Of a stretch of DNA of 64,000 nucleotides, positions 1 through 8,373 are shown in pieces; position 1 is the first letter of the stretch, and each line of letters opens with the position of its first letter. The translations under genes were made by a program, and so were the position numbers. This DNA is from Roseiarcus sp963820795 (GTDB taxonomy: Bacteria > Pseudomonadota > Alphaproteobacteria > Rhizobiales > Beijerinckiaceae): contig CAWGBJ010000015.1 in NCBI GenBank assembly GCA_963820795.1, forward strand, positions 158,872 to 222,871. The letters are read 5' to 3'. The notes beneath the pieces are model-generated. The model worked only from the letters and a program-made list of their open reading frames with translations. It made no database searches and was not told the origin of the DNA.

Positions 1-486
1 AATCACTGCGATTTCCTTCAAAAACCCCTTCAAAACGCTGCAAAACCTTTCCAAAAATTGCAATTCCTTGTCGCGGATTCGTAACTTATCAAGGGCTTGC
101 GGGCGGGGGAGCCAAAAAAACTTTGAAGCCGCTCCTTTTGTCCGCCTGAGCTTGTCGCCTGAGCCGCGCCGGCAGTTATCGGGTCATCTAGCATGCCAGG
201 CTCGCTCTTCCGCCGCCGCCACAGGACGGATTTCTGGAAAGGCGTAAGAGTAGCACGGATTCTGAAAAACAGCAACACAAATGACGGCGCCGCGACCGCG
301 CTGCCGCTCGCCCAAGGCGAACCCGTCTTCAAGCGTGCGAAACTGCGGCGACCGAGCGGAGATCGGCTGCTGAGGCGCCCTTTTTGGCGCGAAACTTCGC
401 AACTTCAGCTGCGCCGCGCGCGGCTTACAGGGACGGGGCCCTTGACGGGCAAGACCATATAAACTAAGTTTTGCGGACTAAGTTCG
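1..486. other. Intergenic region, no gene recognised
   Basis: No convincing coding sequence is seen here. The open frames present have arginine- and proline-rich translations typical of shadow frames in GC-rich DNA. The first 130 bases are noticeably richer in A and T than the rest. The region ends just before the start codon of a Phd-type antitoxin fragment. Confidence 0.5.
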
Positions 487-499
487 GTGGGCCGTACCC

Positions 500-575
500 A
501 TGCGAACCGTCAACATCCTCGAAGCGAAGACCCACCTCTCGCGGCTCGTCGAAGCCGCCGCGAACGTCGAGCCGT
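500..575 (+). pseudogene. Phd/YefM-type antitoxin, N-terminal fragment
   Basis: The first 25 or so codons from the ATG at 500 read MRTVNILEAKTHLSRLVEAA, the canonical opening of Phd/YefM antitoxins, which bind DNA through this N-terminal region and neutralise a partner toxin through their C-terminus. The match stops near 575. From there the sequence in another frame becomes an ISKra4-like transposase, so the toxin-binding half and any toxin gene are missing. The likely cause is insertion of the element followed by loss of its 5' part. The antitoxin function is certainly lost. Confidence 0.7.
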
Positions 576-1530
576 CGATCATTTCGCGCAGGCGCGCGCC
601 AAGCTGCAGGAGCACTACGGCTTCGCGATCGGCGAGAGCACGATCCAGCGGATCACGTTCGCCCACGCCCAGGCGATGCATGAAAGCAGTCGCCAGGATT
701 TGGAATTTCCGGAAGCGCCGGGCCTTCGCAAGCCGATCATCGTCGAGACGGACGGCGGCATGGTTCCGATCGTCGAGCCGAGCAAAGAGGGGAAGGACAA
801 GCGCAAAGGCAAGACGCTGTCCTGGCGGGAGGCGAAGCTGTCGCTGGCGCACGCGCAAGGGAGCTGCACGCCGGTTTATGCGGGCTCGATCGAGGGTGGG
901 GTCGAAGAGGCCGGGCGCCAGCTGCTTTCCTGCGCGGTTCGCGCCGGGTTCGGGGCGAACTCCCGGGTTCACGCGGTCGGCGACGGTGCGCCCTGGATCG
1001 TCGGCCAAATCGAGCAGCAGTTCGGCGACCAAGGCTGCTACCTGATTGATTTCTATCACGTCTGCGAATACCTGGGCGCCGCCTCAGCAGCAATCGCGCC
1101 CGACCCGGTCGCACGCGACGCCTGGATCGAGACCCAGAAGGAGGCGCTCAAAGACGGGCGTCTCGACGCCGTCCTGCAGGCGCTCGCCGGACATTGCGAG
1201 CCTCCCGAAGCCGACGACGAGCACGCGCCCGTGCGAACCTGCCATCGCTACCTCCGCGCTCGCGCTGACCAGTTGAACTATCCCCGGGCCCTGGCCGAAG
1301 GACTGCCGATCGGCTCCGGCGAGGTCGAAAGCGCCCACCGCTTCGTCGCCCAGCAACGCCTGAAGCGGCCCGGCGCCTGGTGGCGCGTCAAGCATGCCGA
1401 ACACATGCTCGCCTTGCGGATAAATCGAATCAACGGCGACTGGGACGCCTACTGGAAAGCCCTCGCCCTGCAACGCGGCGCTGCCGCCAATGACAACAGC
1501 CCCAACAAATCACTATGCCGCACCGCCTGA
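575..1530 (+). pseudogene. ISKra4-like transposase, 5'-truncated
   Basis: The reading frame from about 575 to 1530 gives some 318 residues resembling the catalytic and C-terminal part of ISKra4-family transposases: a first acidic region around VETDGG, then VGDGAPWI, then the block YLIDFYHVCEYL, and the terminal block with GSGEVESAHRFV followed by ALRINRINGDWDAYW. The usual N-terminal 100 or more residues are absent, because upstream DNA in this frame belongs to an antitoxin gene read in another frame. An open start codon at 487 exists but would give a chimera. I see no clear terminal inverted repeats. The family assignment rests on motif memory only. Probably inactive. Confidence 0.6.
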
Positions 1531-1606
1531 GCGCATCACTTTGGATCGCACCCGACGGCGCCCGGATTGCTGCGTCCGCCGAATCGGGAAGGGGAAGGCG
1601 CGGTGC

Positions 1607-1665
1607 GTTCCTTCGCCCGCTTGTGGGAGAAGGTGGCCGGCGTCAGCCGGCCGGATGAGGGGCGG
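1607..1665. repeat. Dispersed palindromic intergenic repeat
   Basis: The sequence AGGTGGCCGGCGTCAGCCGG and its flanks contain the perfect stem GGCCGGC (1635-1641) and GCCGGCC (1646-1652). It belongs to a type of short repeat common between genes in Rhizobiales, recognisable by GAGAAGGTGGC then a variable palindrome then GGATGAGGGG. Related copies occur at 2779-2830 and 2925-2975. Confidence 0.6.
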
Positions 1666-1710
1666 CGCCGAGGCTCAGCGTTTGCCCGCGGCCCTCACCT
1701 GGCTTGCTTC

Positions 1711-1769
1711 GCAGGCCTGTCCTCTCCCGCTTCGCGGGCGAGGAGAGCCGACGCGTCGACGACGATCAG
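1711..1769 (-). pseudogene. FitB/VapC-type PIN toxin, first codons only, cut by a repeat
   Basis: Reading leftwards from 1769, the codons give LIVVDASALL, the typical opening of PIN-domain toxins, with the conserved aspartate. The first codon (CTG here) overlaps the antitoxin stop at 1766-1768, the usual arrangement for these operons. After about ten codons the coding match stops inside a short repeat with CTCCTCGCCCGCGAAGCGGG. The remainder of the toxin is not found downstream. The catalytic domain is therefore missing. Confidence 0.6.
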
Positions 1770-1995
1770 CGCGCCTCGCGTTCCTCGCGCACGGCGAGGG
1801 CGGGCTCCGGCGAGGGAGAGACGGGCGTACGGCCGGCGAGGCGGGCGCGCAATTCCTCGACCGTCGGCCTTTCGGCCGCCTCGGCAATTTCGGCGAGGAG
1901 GTAATCGGACAGCGACTTGCCCGCGACGCGGCGCGCGCCTTCAGGCGACGGTGAAGCGCTTCGGGGACATTGCGGACCTGGATCATCGTCGACAT
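1766..1995 (-). pseudogene. FitA-like ribbon-helix-helix antitoxin, frameshifted
   Basis: From the ATG at 1995 the protein begins MSTMIQVRNVPEALHRRLKA, a FitA/VapB-type ribbon-helix-helix DNA-binding start. Near 1922-1928 the frame must shift by one base. After that it continues GKSLSDYLLAEIAEAAERPT and runs to a TGA at 1766-1768 with a normal C-terminus for this family (about 76 residues in total). Antitoxins of this family repress their own operon and block a PIN RNase. The toxin gene next to it is reduced to about ten codons, so selection on the antitoxin is probably gone. This fits a real frameshift, though a sequence error is possible. Confidence 0.65.
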
Positions 1996-2036
1996 GCGAT
2001 AATGATCAGCACATGTGCGTCACATGTCAAACTGGG

Positions 2037-2676
2037 CTATGGCGTACGGGCGACGCCCAGAGCTCGGGCGACGTCCGCGCCGCTCATGCCGGTGTTGTAG
2101 ACCGGCGTCCCGGGATCGAAGAAGCGCGCGCTGGCGAGCGGCCCGACGACGACCGGCTCGAACCCCGCGTCCCGGACGAGACGCGCGGCGATGTCGAGCG
2201 CCGCGGCATCGTCGCCCGCGAGCGGGATGCCGACGCGGTCTCCGGCGCGATGCGCCTCCGTCTGCAAGGTCTTGAAGTAGACCGAGTTGAAGGCCCGCAC
2301 CAAAAGGGCGCCGGGCAGGAGCCGCGCCACGGGGACGCCGGCGCCTTCGCCGGCGGCGATCGCTTGTCGCGCGAAATCGCCGTCGCGCCGGGGATAGGGA
2401 TTGGCGGAATCCAGCACGACCTTGCCCGTGACGAGCGGGGCGATTGCCAGCGCCAGCGACGGCCAGGCGCCGTAGGGGACCGAACAGAAGACGACCTCGC
2501 CGAAGCGCGCCGCCTCCTCCGGCGAGCCCGCCGAGGCGTTCGGCCCCGCCGTCGGCGACGAGCGGCCCCAAGGATTGCGGATGGCGCGTCGCGAACCGGA
2601 CCCGATGGCCCGCCTTCGCCCAGAGCCCGCCGACCGTGCCGCCGATCATGCCCGCGCCGATGACGCCGATGTCCAT
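2037..2676 (-). pseudogene. NADPH-dependent F420 reductase-like NAD(P)-binding protein, frameshifted
   Basis: The N-terminus from the ATG at 2676, MDIGVIGAGMIGGTVGGLWA, is a GxGxxG Rossmann dinucleotide-binding start of the F420-oxidoreductase/ProC-like family. After about 40 residues (near 2543-2553) one base is out of frame. Reading continues in the next frame as PNASAGSPEEAARFGEVVFC, then VLDSANPYP, and ends GMSGADVARALGVARTP at 2037. With the shift corrected the protein is about 212 residues, normal for these small reductases. Likely role: NADP-linked reduction of an unknown substrate. All conserved blocks are present, so this may be a recent mutation or a one-base sequencing error. Confidence 0.65.
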
Positions 2677-3004
2677 GCGGATGCTCTCCGGGCTGCAGCG
2701 AGTTCGACCCGGACCCTTCATCGCGAGCGACCCCCTGGGTCACAGCCTACCATATTCACCCATCTCCAAAACCAGGCGCTATCCTTCCCCGGCTTGCTGG
2801 GGAAGGTGGCGGGCGTCGAAGACGCCGCTTTGACGGGCTATGGCCCGGACGGGGTATGGCCCGACGAACGCAAGCGGACTGCACGACCGTCGCCGCGAAC
2901 CTGCGTCGAGATATCCTTGCTTTCCACACCCCATCCGGCGCTTCGCGCCACCTTCCCCGCTTCGCGAAGAAGGAGGAGCGCAACCGAGCCTGGGTCGATC
3001 GACC
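2677..3004. repeat. Intergenic region with two dispersed repeats
   Basis: No gene is seen. At 2779-2830 lies a repeat containing GGGGAAGGTGGCGGGCGTCG, and at 2925-2975 an oppositely oriented relative with CCCATCCGGCGCTTCGCGCC followed by ACCTTCCCC. Both belong to the same general family as the repeat at 1607-1665. They mark this stretch as a repeat-rich, gene-poor boundary. Confidence 0.5.
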
Positions 3005-3875
3005 TCAAACCCGCGGCGGCAGATCGGCGAAGCGACGTCTGCCGGCGACAACGTCGTCGAGCTCGGCGAGCTCCGCGTCGCGCCGATGATAGCCGCAATC
3101 CGCGATGAGCTTCCGCGCCGCGTCGAGCTCTTTGCGCGCTTCCATAAGAAGGCGCGCGGCCTCGGCCGCGTCAAGCAGAGCAGGCGGCGGGGCTCGGCTC
3201 GACGAGACCGTTGAGCGGAGCGAAGGCTTCACGCCGCGCCAGCGCGAGCCGCGCGCGCTCGAGCGCGCAATCGCAGAGATAAAGCCGCATCGGCCCGGGC
3301 TCGGCGATCTCCTGAGCTTCGTCGAGGTCGCGTGCGGCGCCATCCCAGTCGCCGATGGCGCGGCGGAAATCGGCGCGGGCAAGCAGGCCGCCGGAGATAT
3401 GTTCGTTTCGCTCGGCAGCGCGCAGGCTTTCGACGGACTCATCGAGGCTGGCGGCCGCCACTCGCGCGTCGTCGCTCGGCGACCTAGGCGAGGGCCCCCT
3501 CGGCACGCTCGCCAACGCCAGGGCGAGATGGGCGCGGCCGACGGTCAAACGATTGAGGGCGACTCGTCGCCGTTCCGCTGCCGCTCGCGAATGATCGGGA
3601 CTTCCTTGTCGAGGATATAGTCCGAACCGGTCGAATGGGCGGACACCAGGAGGACGAAGATGTCGCAGGCGCGGATCTTCGCCTCGATCTCCGGGTTCCA
3701 GTCCGCGCCCCCCGGCATCAGCCGGTCCATCCAAACTTCGAATTTGCGGCCCTTTACCGCCGGCCGCAGATATTTCATGACGAAGGTCAGCCAGTGGATC
3801 TTGCCGCGGCTGTCGGCGGGCCGGCTCGTCGGCGTGAGCGTAGCTGATGAATATGAGCGGCTTGACCGAATACAT
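3005..3875 (-). pseudogene. TIR-domain protein with helical-repeat C-terminus, multiply frameshifted and internally deleted
   Basis: Three frames must be joined. The start at 3875 gives KPLIFISYAHADEP, the first strand of a TIR domain. From about 3825 a second frame gives the rest of the TIR core, with EVWMDRLMPGGADWNPEIEA, ACDIFVLLVS and a conserved glutamate in LDKEVPII. From about 3545 the first frame resumes with LTVGRAHLALALAS and a TPR-like helical region (DWDGAARDLDEAQEIAEPGP, LYLCDCALERARLAL). A last shift near 3190 leads to RKELDAARKLIADCGYHRRD, ending at 3005. Related full-length proteins have a large NTPase and repeat region between TIR and C-terminus; here it is gone. TIR proteins of this type often act in NAD-depleting phage defence, but this copy cannot be functional. 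Confidence 0.65.
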
Positions 3876-4040
3876 GAGGAGTGCGCTTTCGACCGGAGCA
3901 GATTTGACGCGCGCGCCCCGCCCGTCAAGCCGGATTGAGTCGCGAACGCGCCGTCATTCGCTTGGGCCCGCTGAGCAGCGCCACGCCCCCGACGGCTTGA
4001 CCATCTATCCAGCGCGGCGACGGGTCGCTAAGGTCCGGCG

Positions 4041-5291
4041 ATGGTCCGGATCGCATCCCACGACGACGCCGGCCGGTATGCGCCGGACGGTCCTTACGCC
4101 CTCGCCCGCCTGGCGCTTTCCCTTTCGATCGGGACGCTGGTCGGCGCTGGCATGTGGGCGGTGATCGTCGTTCTGCCGCAGGCGCAGCGCGCCTTCGCGG
4201 TCGACCGTGCGGCGGCCTCGCTGCCCTATACTTTGATGATGTGCGGCCTCGCCCTCGGAACGATCGTCTGGGGACGGATGGCTGACCGGCGCGGCTTCGC
4301 AACGCCGCTGGCGCTCTCGTCCGCCATCCTCGGCCTCGGCTTTGTCGGCGCCGGCTACGCGCCGAACCTCGTTGTGTTCTCTGCCGCCCACGTGCTGATC
4401 GGGATCGGCACGGGGACCGGCTTCGGGCCGATGATGGCGGACATTTCCCACTGGTTCGTCAGGCGGCGCGGGTTCGCCGTCGTCGTCGTGGCGTCCGGCA
4501 ACTATCTGGCGGGCGCCATCTGGCCGCTCTTGATGAATGTCGCGATGCCGATGATCGGCTGGCGCGCGACCTATGCCGGCATCGGCCTCATCATCGTGGC
4601 GACGGTCGCGCCGCTCTCGCTGATGATGCGCCGCCGCCCGGCCGCCTCGATCATGGCTCGCGCCGAGGCGGCGACGAGGGCGGCGCAAGCGGACGTCGGC
4701 ATTTCGCCGCGCTTCTTGTTGGCGCTGCTGATTCTGGCGGGATTTTCCTGCTGCGTCGCGATGTCGATGCCGCAGGTGCATATCGTCGCCTATTGCGGCG
4801 ATCTCGGCTATGGCGTGGCGCGCGGCGCGGACATGCTTTCGCTGATGCTGACGCTCGGCATCGTCTCGCGCATCGGCTCCGGCTTCGTGTCCGACACGAT
4901 CGGCGGCGTGCCGACGCTGTTGATCGGCTCCTTCATGCAAGGCGTCGCGCTCCTGCTCTATCTCTGGTTCGACGGGCTGACGTCGCTGTTCGTGGTCTCG
5001 GGCATTTTCGGCCTGTTCCAGGGCGGCATCGTCCCTATGTACGCGGTCATCTGCCGCGAGCTCCTGCCGCCGCGCCAGGCGGGCGCGGTGATCGGCCTCG
5101 TCGTGTCGGCGACGATCTTCGGCATGGCGTTCGGCGGCTACGCCTCCGGGCTGATCTTCGATCTCACCAGCTCCTATCGCATGGCGTTCCTCAACGGGGT
5201 CCTCTGGAACGGGGTCAATTTCGCGGTCGTCAGCTGGCTCTTCTGGCGTCGGCAGAGGCGTCTGCCTGCGGTCGCGGCGGTCGCGACTTGA
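4041..5291 (+). CDS. MFS transporter
   Basis: The protein has 416 residues with about twelve hydrophobic segments and the layout of the major facilitator superfamily: a loop 2-3 motif GRMADRRG near residue 80, a GIGTGTGFGPMMADISHWF segment typical of helix 4-5 in the oxalate/monocarboxylate-type subgroup, a central charged loop around residues 195-220, and a second half with RIGSGFVSDTIGG. It would move a small organic solute across the inner membrane by proton or solute coupling. The substrate cannot be told from sequence. It begins a run of plus-strand genes and ends 60 bases before the VIT-family gene. The start ATG at 4041 has only a weak ribosome-binding site; ATG is favoured over upstream options because homologous hydrophobic sequence begins about 25 residues in. 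Confidence 0.85.
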   Translation: MVRIASHDDAGRYAPDGPYALARLALSLSIGTLVGAGMWAVIVVLPQAQRAFAVDRAAASLPYTLMMCGLALGTIVWGRMADRRGFATPLALSSAILGLGFVGAGYAPNLVVFSAAHVLIGIGTGTGFGPMMADISHWFVRRRGFAVVVVASGNYLAGAIWPLLMNVAMPMIGWRATYAGIGLIIVATVAPLSLMMRRRPAASIMARAEAATRAAQADVGISPRFLLALLILAGFSCCVAMSMPQVHIVAYCGDLGYGVARGADMLSLMLTLGIVSRIGSGFVSDTIGGVPTLLIGSFMQGVALLLYLWFDGLTSLFVVSGIFGLFQGGIVPMYAVICRELLPPRQAGAVIGLVVSATIFGMAFGGYASGLIFDLTSSYRMAFLNGVLWNGVNFAVVSWLFWRRQRRLPAVAAVAT

Positions 5292-5351
5292 GTCCGCGGC
5301 CCTATTCCTCTTTTTGAGGCGGCGAGTCGCGTTCACGGTGCGAGGCGGAAC

Positions 5352-6047
5352 ATGCGGGCTCGGCAGACCGAACGACACCGCGCGGGACGGACTGGGTGGT
5401 TGCGCGCGGCGGTGCTGGGCGCGAACGACGGGCTCCTGTCGACCGCAAGCCTGGTTTTGGGCGTCGCGGCGGCGCATGGCAGCCGCAGCAACGTCCTGAT
5501 CGCCGGGTTCGCCTCGCTTGTCGCGGGCGCAATGTCGATGGCGGCGGGCGAGTATGTGTCGGTGCATTCGCAGAAGGACACCGAGGATGCCGACCTCGCG
5601 CTCGAACGCAGGGAACTCCGAACCGACGACAAAGGCGAGCACGAGGAACTGGCAGCGATCTACGTCGGCCGCGGCCTCGATCCCGCGCTCGCAAAGACGG
5701 TCGCCGACCAGCTGATGGCCCACGACGCTCTCGGCGCCCATGCCCGCGACGAACTCGGCATCACGCCGACGCTCGAAGCCCGCCCGATCCAGGCCGCGCT
5801 GGCGTCGGCCGCGAGTTTCATGTTTGGCGCGGCCATGCCGCTGATCGTGACTGCGCTGGCCCCGGAAGCGACCCGCCTCTACGCCGTCCCGGCGGCATCG
5901 CTTATCGTGCTTGCGTGTTTCGGAGCGCTGGCGGCGCGGGCGGGCGGCGCGCGTCTCGCGCCCGGCGCCCTGCGCGTCGCCTTCTGGGGCGCGCTGGCGA
6001 TGGGCGTCACGGCCGGCGCCGGCGCTTTGTTTGGCGCCATCGTCTGA
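5352..6047 (+). CDS. VIT1/CCC1-family iron or manganese transporter
   Basis: The protein has 231 residues. The N-terminal block AAVLGANDGLLSTASLVLGV and then AGAMSMAAGEYVSVHSQKD are hallmarks of the VIT1/CCC1 family, which exports or sequesters Fe2+ and Mn2+ by proton antiport. The charged cytoplasmic stretch between the second and third helices (residues about 75-130, with several EED/HEEL-type acidic residues) corresponds to the short metal-binding domain. Three further membrane helices follow. Length and order are normal for bacterial members. It is probably involved in metal detoxification. It stands 60 bases after the MFS gene and may be co-transcribed. Confidence 0.9.
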   Translation: MRARQTERHRAGRTGWLRAAVLGANDGLLSTASLVLGVAAAHGSRSNVLIAGFASLVAGAMSMAAGEYVSVHSQKDTEDADLALERRELRTDDKGEHEELAAIYVGRGLDPALAKTVADQLMAHDALGAHARDELGITPTLEARPIQAALASAASFMFGAAMPLIVTALAPEATRLYAVPAASLIVLACFGALAARAGGARLAPGALRVAFWGALAMGVTAGAGALFGAIV

Positions 6048-6186
6048 GTCGATGCCGGCGCCTCGATTTCCTGTCTTGCTGTAAGGTCATTCGGCGGGCA
6101 GCAGCAATTGACCTTTTCAGCGCGCTCTCCGATTGCCCGCCGACCGCGCCATGCTAAGCACCGTCAAGACACGCGGGGACCTTCTG

Positions 6187-7326
6187 ATGCGCCGACGCGA
6201 CGCTCTCGCCCTTCTCGCCGGCATGGCTCTCCCCTGGCCGCTCGCGGCGCGCGCCGGTCAGGCCGAGCTCGACGAGGCGGTCGGGTTCGCCGGGCAGGTG
6301 TTGTTTCTCGCGGTCAAGACGCCGGCGCTGGTCGTCGGCGTCGTCCGTAACGGGGAAACGTCGATCCAGGGCTTCGGCCGAAGCGCCGACGGCACGAGCG
6401 CCGAGCCGGACGGCAATACGCTCTTCCGCATCGGCTCGGTCACCAAGGCCTTCACCGGCCAGGTTCTCGCGAGCCTCGCCGCGGACGGCGTCGTCAGCCT
6501 GGCCGACCCGCTGACCAAGTATGTCCCCGAATTCATCGCGCCGCTGTCGGAGGGCGGGCGGCCGATCCGGCTCATCGATCTCGCGACCCATTCGGCCGGG
6601 CTGCCGCGCGAAGTCCCGCACGAAGCGGGCCCGCCGGACAATCCCTTCGTCAACATCACCGCCAAAGCCTTCGAAGGCTGGCTGAAGGCCAATCCACTCC
6701 TCTACACGCCCGGCGCCTCGATTCTCTATTCCAACTTCGGCTTCGACCTGCTCGCCGCCGCGCTTTCCGCTGCGGCGCGCAAGCCCTATCCCGAGCTTAT
6801 CGCCGAGCGTGTGCTGAAGCCCTTGGGCCTCGAGGACACGACCTTCGCCCCATCGCCGGATCAGGCGCAGCGCCTGATGCAGGGCCACTGGATCGACGGG
6901 TCGGCGATGCCGCATGTCCCGACCGGCCCGGTGATCGTCGGCTCCGGCGGGCTCTACTCGAGCCCGCGCGATCTCCTGCGCTGGCTGAAATGGCATCTCG
7001 ACCGCTTTTCCAGCGAGCGCGCCGCCGAACGGCTGATCGACCACGCGGCCTATCTCTGGCGCGACGGGCTCAACTCCGTCTTCGGCATGGACGAATCGGG
7101 CCACATGGACGCGATGGGCCTCGCCTGGGTGATCATGGCGCCGGAAGGCGACCGGCCGCTCATCCTGCAGAAAGCCGGCGGGCTGCAGGGCGTCTTCTCC
7201 TATGTCGCCTTCGCGCCGGCGCGGAACATCGGCGTCATGGTCGCGATCAACGCCTTCGACTTCAACGCCGGGTTGGCGATGGCGAAGACCGCCAATGACC
7301 TCATCGCCGAGCTCAGGCCCCGCTGA
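6187..7326 (+). CDS. Serine hydrolase of the class C beta-lactamase/AmpH type
   Basis: The 379-residue protein begins MRRRDALALLAGM with an arginine-rich, hydrophobic export signal ending near AARA, so it is probably periplasmic. The catalytic SxxK motif is SVTK (in RIGSVTKAFTG, about residue 80). The second motif YxN is YSN (in ILYSNFGFDLL), and a KAGG near the C-terminus fits the third KTG/HxG position. The family includes class C beta-lactamases, D-alanyl-D-alanine peptidases (AmpH) and esterases, so antibiotic hydrolysis should not be assumed. The ATG at 6187 was preferred to one at 6133 because it places the signal sequence at the N-terminus. It stands alone between the metal transporter and cyoA. 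Confidence 0.85.
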   Translation: MRRRDALALLAGMALPWPLAARAGQAELDEAVGFAGQVLFLAVKTPALVVGVVRNGETSIQGFGRSADGTSAEPDGNTLFRIGSVTKAFTGQVLASLAADGVVSLADPLTKYVPEFIAPLSEGGRPIRLIDLATHSAGLPREVPHEAGPPDNPFVNITAKAFEGWLKANPLLYTPGASILYSNFGFDLLAAALSAAARKPYPELIAERVLKPLGLEDTTFAPSPDQAQRLMQGHWIDGSAMPHVPTGPVIVGSGGLYSSPRDLLRWLKWHLDRFSSERAAERLIDHAAYLWRDGLNSVFGMDESGHMDAMGLAWVIMAPEGDRPLILQKAGGLQGVFSYVAFAPARNIGVMVAINAFDFNAGLAMAKTANDLIAELRPR

Positions 7327-7416
7327 CCCGCCCCCGCGAGATATTCCCAATTCGCCGCAAGTGCGTCATAGTGATCGCCTCTTCTGACACAATTCCTCTG
7401 TCACGGAGCGGCGACG

Positions 7417-8373
7417 ATGCTGTGCGGGCAGTCCGAATGTCGCCATCGCCAGAAACCTGACTGGGCGCCGAGCTGGCTGCGACGCTGGTCGGCGCGGTTC
7501 GCCGCGGCGATCGTCGCAGTCCCGCTTGCCGGCTGTGGCGGCGGCGTCCTTGATCCGCGAGGCCCTGTCGGCGCCGCCATACGGCTGATCCTGTTCGATT
7601 CCCTGACCATCATGATGGCGATCGCCGTGCCGGTGATTCTCGCCACGGCCGCCTTCGCCTGGTGGTTCCGGCGCGCGAACGCACGCGCCTTCTATTGGCC
7701 CGATTGGGAATTCTCCGGCCACCTGGAATTGATCGTCTGGGCCATACCGGCGCTCGTCATCACCTTCCTCGGCGGCATCGCCTGGTTCGGGTCGTATGCT
7801 CTCGACCCGTTCCGGCCGCTCCCCGGAACGACCAGGCCGGTCGAGATCCAGGCCGTGTCGCTCGATTGGAAGTGGCTGTTCCTTTACCCGGACGAGGGCG
7901 TCGCGACCGTGAACGTTCTAGCGATTCCCGTCGGCGCGCCGGTGCATTTCTGGCTGACCTCGAGCGGGGTCATGAACAGCTTCTTCGTGCCCCAGCTCGG
8001 CAGCCAGATCTATTCGATGGCGCAGATGAGCTCGCAGCTCCATCTGCAGGCCGACGAGCCGGGAACCTATAGAGGCTTCTCGGCGAATTTCAGCGGCGCA
8101 GGCTTCTCCGGCATGCACTTCGACGTGCACGCCTTGCCCGCCGCGGATTACGCGAAATGGATCGCCGACGCCAAATCGGCCGGCGAGACGCTCGACCGCG
8201 AACACTACGCCGAGCTCGTCAAACCCAGCGAGAACGTGAAACCGGTCACCTATCGCGCCTTCGAGCCCGGGCTGTTCAACGCCATCGTCAACGGGACGGC
8301 GCCCCAGGCGCCCGCGGCGGCGTACGAGGCCGGGGCGGTCGGCGTGGGGGTGACGCCGCAGGGGGAACGCTGA
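7417..8373 (+). CDS. cyoA: Cytochrome bo3 ubiquinol oxidase subunit II
   Basis: A 318-residue lipoprotein precursor. The lipobox LAGC lies near residue 40, followed by two membrane helices and a periplasmic cupredoxin fold. The latter carries SLDWKWLFLYPDEGVATVN and the region MNSFFVPQLGSQIYSMAQM, typical of quinol-oxidase rather than cytochrome c-oxidase subunit II. The copper-A ligands are not present, as expected for CyoA. It is the first gene of cyoABCD, and its stop overlaps the cyoB start (TGATG at 8371-8375). The enzyme oxidises ubiquinol and reduces oxygen to water while pumping protons. Confidence 0.93.
   Translation: MLCGQSECRHRQKPDWAPSWLRRWSARFAAAIVAVPLAGCGGGVLDPRGPVGAAIRLILFDSLTIMMAIAVPVILATAAFAWWFRRANARAFYWPDWEFSGHLELIVWAIPALVITFLGGIAWFGSYALDPFRPLPGTTRPVEIQAVSLDWKWLFLYPDEGVATVNVLAIPVGAPVHFWLTSSGVMNSFFVPQLGSQIYSMAQMSSQLHLQADEPGTYRGFSANFSGAGFSGMHFDVHALPAADYAKWIADAKSAGETLDREHYAELVKPSENVKPVTYRAFEPGLFNAIVNGTAPQAPAAAYEAGAVGVGVTPQGER

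Noticed and set aside
4005..5741. 578-residue open frame on the minus strand opposite the MFS and VIT genes
   Set aside because: It runs across two clear plus-strand genes, and its composition (Arg, Asp, His, Gln) is that of a shadow frame.
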